NCBI GenBank assembly: GCA_016200955.1 | Contig: JACQDU010000064.1 | Location: 1 to 8,793 of the forward strand | Reading direction: 5' to 3' | DNA length: 8,793 nucleotides | Origin: a bacterium | GTDB lineage: Bacteria > Planctomycetota > J058 > JACQDU01 | Shown: piece after piece, positions 5,503 to 8,793 of the stretch | Layout: every line of letters starts with the position of its first letter | Position numbering within the stretch: position 1 is the stretch's first letter | Notes under the pieces: model-generated | Seen by the model: only the letters and a program-made list of their open reading frames with translations | Told to the model about the DNA's origin: nothing | Database searches by the model: none | Made by a program: the position numbers and the translations under genes

Positions 5503-6624
5503 ATGGCGCTCTACCTGCGCGGCAAGACGTGGTGGGTCAAGTACACGGTCAACGGGCTGTCCTTCCGCGAGTCCACGGGCGTCAAGGGCCGCTCGAACAA
5601 GGACGCCGCCCGGATCCGCGAGGGCGACATCCTGAGAGACGCCGCCCTCCGCACGGCCGGCGCGAACACCCGCCGGGTCACGCGCGAGACGCCGCCCCTC
5701 GACCTCGTCGAGCAGTACAAGGCCGAGCTGGTGCGTCGTGGGCGAACGGAGGAGCATGCCGAGAAGACCGCTTACCGGATCCGCCGCCTGCTCCAAGGCA
5801 TCGAAAGGGTCGAGCACGTCACGCCCGAGCGGATCCGCGCCGCGCTCTCGCGCGTGACCGAGGCCGGCGACACGCGGGAAGGCCACGAGCCGAAGCCCCT
5901 CTCGCCGAAGACCGCGAACGACTTTCGCGCTTGCGAGCAGCTCGGGAAGCTCCTCGCGGCCGAGATCCCGACCGAACGCCGCGTCTGCTACCTCCTCGCG
6001 GCGACGACGGGGCTGCGCCGCTCGGAGCTGCGTGCGCTCCGCTGGCACATGGTCGACCTCGTGACGGCGACCGTCACACTTCCGGCGAGGGACGCGAAGA
6101 ACCGCCGCCCGGTGGCGCTCCCGCTCCGCAAGGAGGTGGTCGAGGCGCTCCGCTCCTTCCGCGGTAAGGCCGAGGCCGAGGCGCCGGTCTTCGCCGCCGT
6201 TCCGGTGACCCCGACGTTCTACTCGGACCTCGTCACCGCCGGCATCATCGAGAACGAGGCCGCCCACGAGACGGCGGAAGGCGTGCTCGACTTCCACGGA
6301 CTCCGGGTAACGTTCGCCACGAGCCTCGCCCGGGCGGACGTGCCGCTCGCTCTCGCGCAGAAGCTCATGCGGCACTCGACGCCGATGCTCACCGCAAACG
6401 TCTACACGAAGCTCGAACTCCACGACGGCCGCGCCGCCGTGGCGAGGATCGACACGGGCACGAGACCCTCGCCGGTCGAGGCCCGCGCGACCGGAACGGA
6501 CGGTAAGCCGCCCCAAGAAGGGCACAAATCTGGGCACACTCGAACGGAGGGCGCCCCCAACTCGATGAGCCGTGCGGCGTTGCGAATGACCCCAAGGGGA
6601 TTTGAACCCCTGCCTGAAGCTTGA
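5503..6624 (+). CDS. int: Tyrosine-type site-specific integrase
   Basis: This 373-residue protein catalyses integration of the element into, and excision from, tRNA-Glu. ATG 5503 follows GAGG (5494-5497) and lies 9 bp after the preceding stop. The N-terminus (1-47, LYLRGKTWWVKYTVNGLSFR) is the arm-binding-type beta domain. The catalytic domain is complete: R172 in ATTGLRRSEL, K199 in DAKNRRPVALPL, H265 and R268 in DFHGLRVTFA, H291 in LMRHST and nucleophile Y301 in NVYTK. The core-binding domain looks short: LSPKTANDFRA (133-143) jumps almost directly to CEQLGKLLAAEIP (144-156), where relatives carry about 50 more residues. The final residues MTPRGFEPLPEA (362-373) are the antisense translation of the tRNA-Glu 3' half, and the stop falls in the anticodon loop. 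Confidence 0.93.
   Translation: MALYLRGKTWWVKYTVNGLSFRESTGVKGRSNKDAARIREGDILRDAALRTAGANTRRVTRETPPLDLVEQYKAELVRRGRTEEHAEKTAYRIRRLLQGIERVEHVTPERIRAALSRVTEAGDTREGHEPKPLSPKTANDFRACEQLGKLLAAEIPTERRVCYLLAATTGLRRSELRALRWHMVDLVTATVTLPARDAKNRRPVALPLRKEVVEALRSFRGKAEAEAPVFAAVPVTPTFYSDLVTAGIIENEAAHETAEGVLDFHGLRVTFATSLARADVPLALAQKLMRHSTPMLTANVYTKLELHDGRAAVARIDTGTRPSPVEARATGTDGKPPQEGHKSGHTRTEGAPNSMSRAALRMTPRGFEPLPEA
6587..6624. other. Inferred attachment-site region (integrase-proximal att in tRNA-Glu)
   Basis: The integrase frame runs into the 3' half of the minus-strand tRNA-Glu gene and ends in its anticodon loop. This is the usual geometry when an element integrates in a tRNA and restores its 3' end. 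The crossover core should lie in this stretch or just beyond it. No second copy of these bases is visible elsewhere in the window, so the exact core cannot be set. Confidence 0.6.
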
Positions 6625-6660
6625 GAGGCTTCTGTCCTAACCGGGCTAGACGATGGGGCC
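6587..6660 (-). tRNA. tRNA-Glu (anticodon CTC)
   Basis: The minus strand folds as a complete 74-nt cloverleaf. The acceptor GGCCCCA pairs with TGGGGTC (one G-T pair), with discriminator A at 6587. The D arm is GTCT/GGAC, the anticodon stem GAAGC/GCTTC with loop CTCTCAA, and the T arm AGGGG-TTCAAAT-CCCCT. The anticodon CTC is at 6623-6625. CCA is not encoded (TTC follows). The gene lies 38 bp downstream of gltX on the same strand, so synthetase and cognate tRNA are adjacent. Its 3' half is the inferred insertion site of the element and appears intact. Confidence 0.95.
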
Positions 6661-6674
6661 GACCACGAGCGAGC

Positions 6675-6702
6675 AAGGTATCAGAGCGCCGGAGCACGTC
6701 AA
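6675..6702 (-). promoter_or_regulatory. Possible promoter for tRNA-Glu
   Basis: On the minus strand TTGACG (6702-6697, overlapping the gltX stop) and TACCTT (6680-6675) are 16 nt apart, placing the transcription start about 8 nt before the tRNA. The -35 is good and the -10 weak. Read-through from gltX is the alternative. Confidence 0.35.
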
Positions 6703-8156
6703 GCGAGCTTCGCCCGCGCCTTCCTGAGCCGCGCGAGCGTCTCGTCTCGCCCGAGGATCTCCATGCTGTCGAAGAGCGGCGGAGCCACCGGCTTCCCCGT
6801 GACGGCGACGAAGACCGCGGCCAGGAAGTCGCGCGGCTTCATGTTCGCCTCCGCGGCCGCGGCCTTCGCGGCTTCCTCGAGCGCCTTGTGCTCGAAGCTC
6901 GGGGCGCCCGCCACGAGAGCGATCGTCCGGTCGAGGATCGCGGCGGCCTCGGCGGGCGTGCGCTTTCCCGAGAGCTCCTCGGTCTTGTAGTCCGGGCAGC
7001 CGAAGAAGAAGGAGTCGGCGTAGTCCGACCACTCCTTGAGCTTCTTGATCCGCGGCTGGATGAGCGGCGCGAGCTTGCGGACGAGGGCCTCGTCGTACTT
7101 GCCCTTCCAGTGAGCCGAGATCCGGCGCACGAAGTCGTCGAGAGAGATCCTCTTCTGGATCCACTCGCCGTTCACGTGCTCGAGCTTCTGGAGGTCGAAG
7201 ACCGGACCCGTCGTGCCGACGCGCGAGATGTCGAAGTCGGCGATGAACTCTTCCTTCGTGAAGATCTCCCGCTGGTCGCTCATGCTGTAGCCCATGAGCC
7301 CGAGGAAGTTCACGAGGGCCTCGGGCAAGAAGCCCTCGTCGCGATACCAGATGAGCGAGGTCGGGTTCTTCCGCTTCGAGATCTTCGACTTGTCCTTGTT
7401 CCTGAGAAGCGGCATGTGGCAGAACGCCGGCGCCTCCCAGCCGAACGCCCTGTAGAGGAGCACGTGCTTCGGCGTGGACGTGATCCACTCCTCCGCGCGG
7501 ATCACGTGCGTGATCCTCATCTCGTGGTCGTCGACGACGTTCGCGAGGTGATACTTCGGGAGCCCGTCCGACTTGAGCAGGACCTGGTCGTCGATCGTCC
7601 GGTTCTCGAAGACCGTCTTTCCCCGGAGCCCGTCCTCGAAGGCCGTCTGCCCCTCGAGAGGGACCGCGAGCCGGACGACGCACGCCACGCCCTCCGCGAG
7701 CTTCGCGCGGGCGTCGTCCTCCGAGAGCTTGCGGCACGTCCTGTCGTAGCCGGGCTGCTCCTTGCGAGCCTTCATGTCCGAGCGCATCTGCTCGAGGCGA
7801 GCGGCCGTGCAGAAGCAGCGATACGCCTGCTTCCGCGAGAGCAGGTCGTCCACGGCCTTCTTGTAGATCGCGCTCCTCTCGCTCTGCCTGTAAGGCGCGT
7901 GAGGGCCGCCCACGTCCGGGCCCTCGTCGTAGTCGAGCGAGAGCCAGCGGAGGGCCTCGAAGATCATCTTCTCCGAGCCCTCGACGTAGCGCTCGCGGTC
8001 CGTGTCCTCGATGCGAAGGAGGAACTGGCCCTTCGAGCGCACCGCGAGGGCCTTGTTGAACAGGGCGATGTAAGCGGTCCCGACGTGCGGGTCGCCGGTC
8101 GGCGAGGGTGCGATCCGCGTGCGCGCGGGCGTCGTCGGCATGGTGATCGTGGCCAT
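6699..8156 (-). CDS. gltX: Glutamyl-tRNA synthetase
   Basis: This 485-residue cytoplasmic enzyme charges tRNA-Glu with glutamate using ATP. It is the usual length for a class I bacterial GluRS. The HIGH-type site is PSPTGDPHVGT (17-27), and LRIEDTDRERY follows at 47-57. C114-x-C116...Y137-x3-C141 matches the zinc-binding motif of many GluRS. KHVLLYRAFGW (230-240) precedes the KMSKS-type loop KISKR (258-262). The C-terminal 150 residues form the helical anticodon-binding region. The ATG at 8156 is chosen because the homologous protein begins shortly before TRIAPSPTG and GAGGGA (8168-8163) sits 6 nt upstream; an upstream in-frame extension to 8207 is unlikely. argG lies 127 bp upstream and tRNA-Glu 38 bp downstream, all on the same strand. 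Confidence 0.97.
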   Translation of the reverse strand: MATITMPTTPARTRIAPSPTGDPHVGTAYIALFNKALAVRSKGQFLLRIEDTDRERYVEGSEKMIFEALRWLSLDYDEGPDVGGPHAPYRQSERSAIYKKAVDDLLSRKQAYRCFCTAARLEQMRSDMKARKEQPGYDRTCRKLSEDDARAKLAEGVACVVRLAVPLEGQTAFEDGLRGKTVFENRTIDDQVLLKSDGLPKYHLANVVDDHEMRITHVIRAEEWITSTPKHVLLYRAFGWEAPAFCHMPLLRNKDKSKISKRKNPTSLIWYRDEGFLPEALVNFLGLMGYSMSDQREIFTKEEFIADFDISRVGTTGPVFDLQKLEHVNGEWIQKRISLDDFVRRISAHWKGKYDEALVRKLAPLIQPRIKKLKEWSDYADSFFFGCPDYKTEELSGKRTPAEAAAILDRTIALVAGAPSFEHKALEEAAKAAAAEANMKPRDFLAAVFVAVTGKPVAPPLFDSMEILGRDETLARLRKARAKLA

Positions 8157-8205
8157 GTGTCGTCCCTCGGCCTCCAGACACGAGTGTGTTTGCTGGAAGG
8201 CGAAC

Positions 8206-8211
8206 ACTATA
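8206..8211 (-). promoter_or_regulatory. Probable -10 box of the gltX promoter
   Basis: TATAGT on the minus strand (8211-8206) in the 127-bp argG-gltX gap would start transcription about 40 nt before the gltX ATG. No -35 at the right distance is clear; TTGAAC (8241-8236) is 24 nt away, too far. I see no intrinsic terminator in this gap, so read-through from argG is also possible. Confidence 0.4.
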
Positions 8212-8283
8212 AGGGACTTTCCGGGCCGGGCCAGCGTTCAAGAAATTCGCCCGGTCAGTCGGCACCGGAGGCCTGCGCTTCGC

Positions 8284-8793
8284 TCAGTCCTCGGCGACTT
8301 CCTTCTTCCAGTGATCCGGCTGGTGCTTCATGGACAGGCTGATCGTGTCCATGTAGCCGCGCACCGCCTCGTGCGAGAACTCGTCCTCGTCCGAGGAAGG
8401 CGCCGCGAGGCCGCGGCTGTAGAGGCTGTACTTCGAGCGGACGCCGACCGCGCGCGCCTGGGCCTTGTGGACGCGGACGCGCACTTCTCCCTCGACGTAC
8501 TCGCACGTCTTCTCGAAGAACGCGTCGAGCGCCTCGCGGAGCTCGGAGAACCAGAGGCCGTTGTAGGTGAGCTCGGCGTACTTCTCCGCCAGACGGCCTT
8601 TGAAGAGCACGAGCTCCCGCGAGAGGACGAGCTGCTCGAGGGCGCGCTTCGCCAGGTGGAGCACGGTCGCCGCGGGCTGCTCGTAGACCTCTCTCATCTT
8701 GATCCCGATGAGCCGGTCTTCCATCGTCAGCAACCGCCCGACCCCGTGAGCGCCCGCCGCGGCGTTGAGCTGCTCGACGAGCGGAACGGGAGA
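8284..8793 (-). CDS. argG: Argininosuccinate synthase, C-terminal part (5' end outside window)
   Basis: The frame is open to the right edge, and 169 C-terminal residues are visible up to the TGA at 8284-8286. ArgG joins citrulline and aspartate with ATP in arginine synthesis. The visible part is the C-terminal synthetase/tetramerisation region: GVGRLLTMEDRLIGIKMREV, then YEQPAATVLHLAKRALEQL, ELTYNGLWFSELREALDAF, GEVRVRVHKAQA and RSKYSLYSRGLA, which match the well-known ArgG pattern (EDR.vGIKsREiYE.Pa...l, GlWfsplr.alda, G.vr..l.kG). The ending SLSMKHQPDHWKKEVAED is lineage-specific. The TTG at 8733 is not the start because homologous residues continue upstream of it. Confidence 0.93.
   Translation of the reverse strand, partial: SPVPLVEQLNAAAGAHGVGRLLTMEDRLIGIKMREVYEQPAATVLHLAKRALEQLVLSRELVLFKGRLAEKYAELTYNGLWFSELREALDAFFEKTCEYVEGEVRVRVHKAQARAVGVRSKYSLYSRGLAAPSSDEDEFSHEAVRGYMDTISLSMKHQPDHWKKEVAED

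Noticed and set aside
4870..6537. Long minus-strand open frame (555 codons) opposite the ribbon-helix-helix and integrase genes
   Set aside because: It is the GC-rich shadow of those two genes: composition is Arg/Glu/Leu/Val-rich with no motif, whereas the plus-strand frames show integrase catalytic residues and ribosome binding sites.
8157..8207. N-terminal extension of gltX to 8207
   Set aside because: The extra 17 residues resemble no GluRS N-terminus, contain the ribosome binding site region of the ATG at 8156, and begin inside the likely -10 box.
6621..8342. Plus-strand open frame of 573 codons opposite gltX
   Set aside because: Antisense shadow of a clear glutamyl-tRNA synthetase; repetitive Arg/Leu/Glu/Val composition without domains.
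1..8793. CRISPR array, rRNA, IS inverted repeats or a riboswitch
   Set aside because: I looked for regularly spaced repeats, rRNA-like segments, IS terminal repeats and long structured leaders and saw none beyond the features listed.

Overview
The window comes from a high-GC bacterium (roughly two-thirds G+C by eye). Its coding frames end strongly in G or C, and GTG starts with purine-rich ribosome binding sites are common. I cannot place it to phylum. The right third (about 6587-8793) is ordinary chromosome on the minus strand: the 3' end of argG, then gltX (glutamyl-tRNA synthetase), then a tRNA-Glu(CTC) gene. The left three quarters (1 to about 6624) is accessory DNA on the plus strand that looks like an integrative mobile element inserted in the 3' half of that tRNA gene. 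The last 13 codons of its tyrosine integrase, counting the stop, lie inside the tRNA gene in antisense, and the stop codon falls in the anticodon loop. The distal end of the element and its second attachment site are outside the window.

Layout of the element, left to right: the 3' part of a gene whose C-terminus resembles a domain otherwise found at the end of large AAA-type ATPase regulators; a short gap with small repeats; a 69-residue helix-turn-helix/excisionase-like protein; 3 bp later an 813-residue primase-helicase (primase-polymerase-like domain, PriCT-like domain, DUF3631-type ATPase, winged-helix end); a small protein with two Cys clusters; a small serine recombinase that has lost its C-terminal DNA-binding domain; remains of a small reading frame; a ribbon-helix-helix-like protein; and the integrase. 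The set implies an element that excises, replicates itself and reintegrates. No conjugation genes or phage structural genes are visible in this part.

Two non-coding signals stand out. First, the 3' end of the primase-helicase gene holds a 128-bp interrupted palindrome (3376-3503). All its arms share one axis, and it carries six mirrored GTGGC/GCCAC motifs, so it is a good candidate for the element's replication origin. Second, the 10-bp palindrome GGCATATGCC occurs exactly three times (3589, 4133, 4900), each time in the short space before a gene. At the recombinase gene it fills the spacer of a good sigma70-type promoter. This looks like a shared operator, for which the ribbon-helix-helix-like protein is the most natural candidate ligand.

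The element also shows decay: the recombinase is cut off after its catalytic domain, a coding-like frame just before the ribbon-helix-helix gene is out of frame with it, and the integrase seems to lack about 50 residues of its core-binding domain although all its catalytic residues are present.
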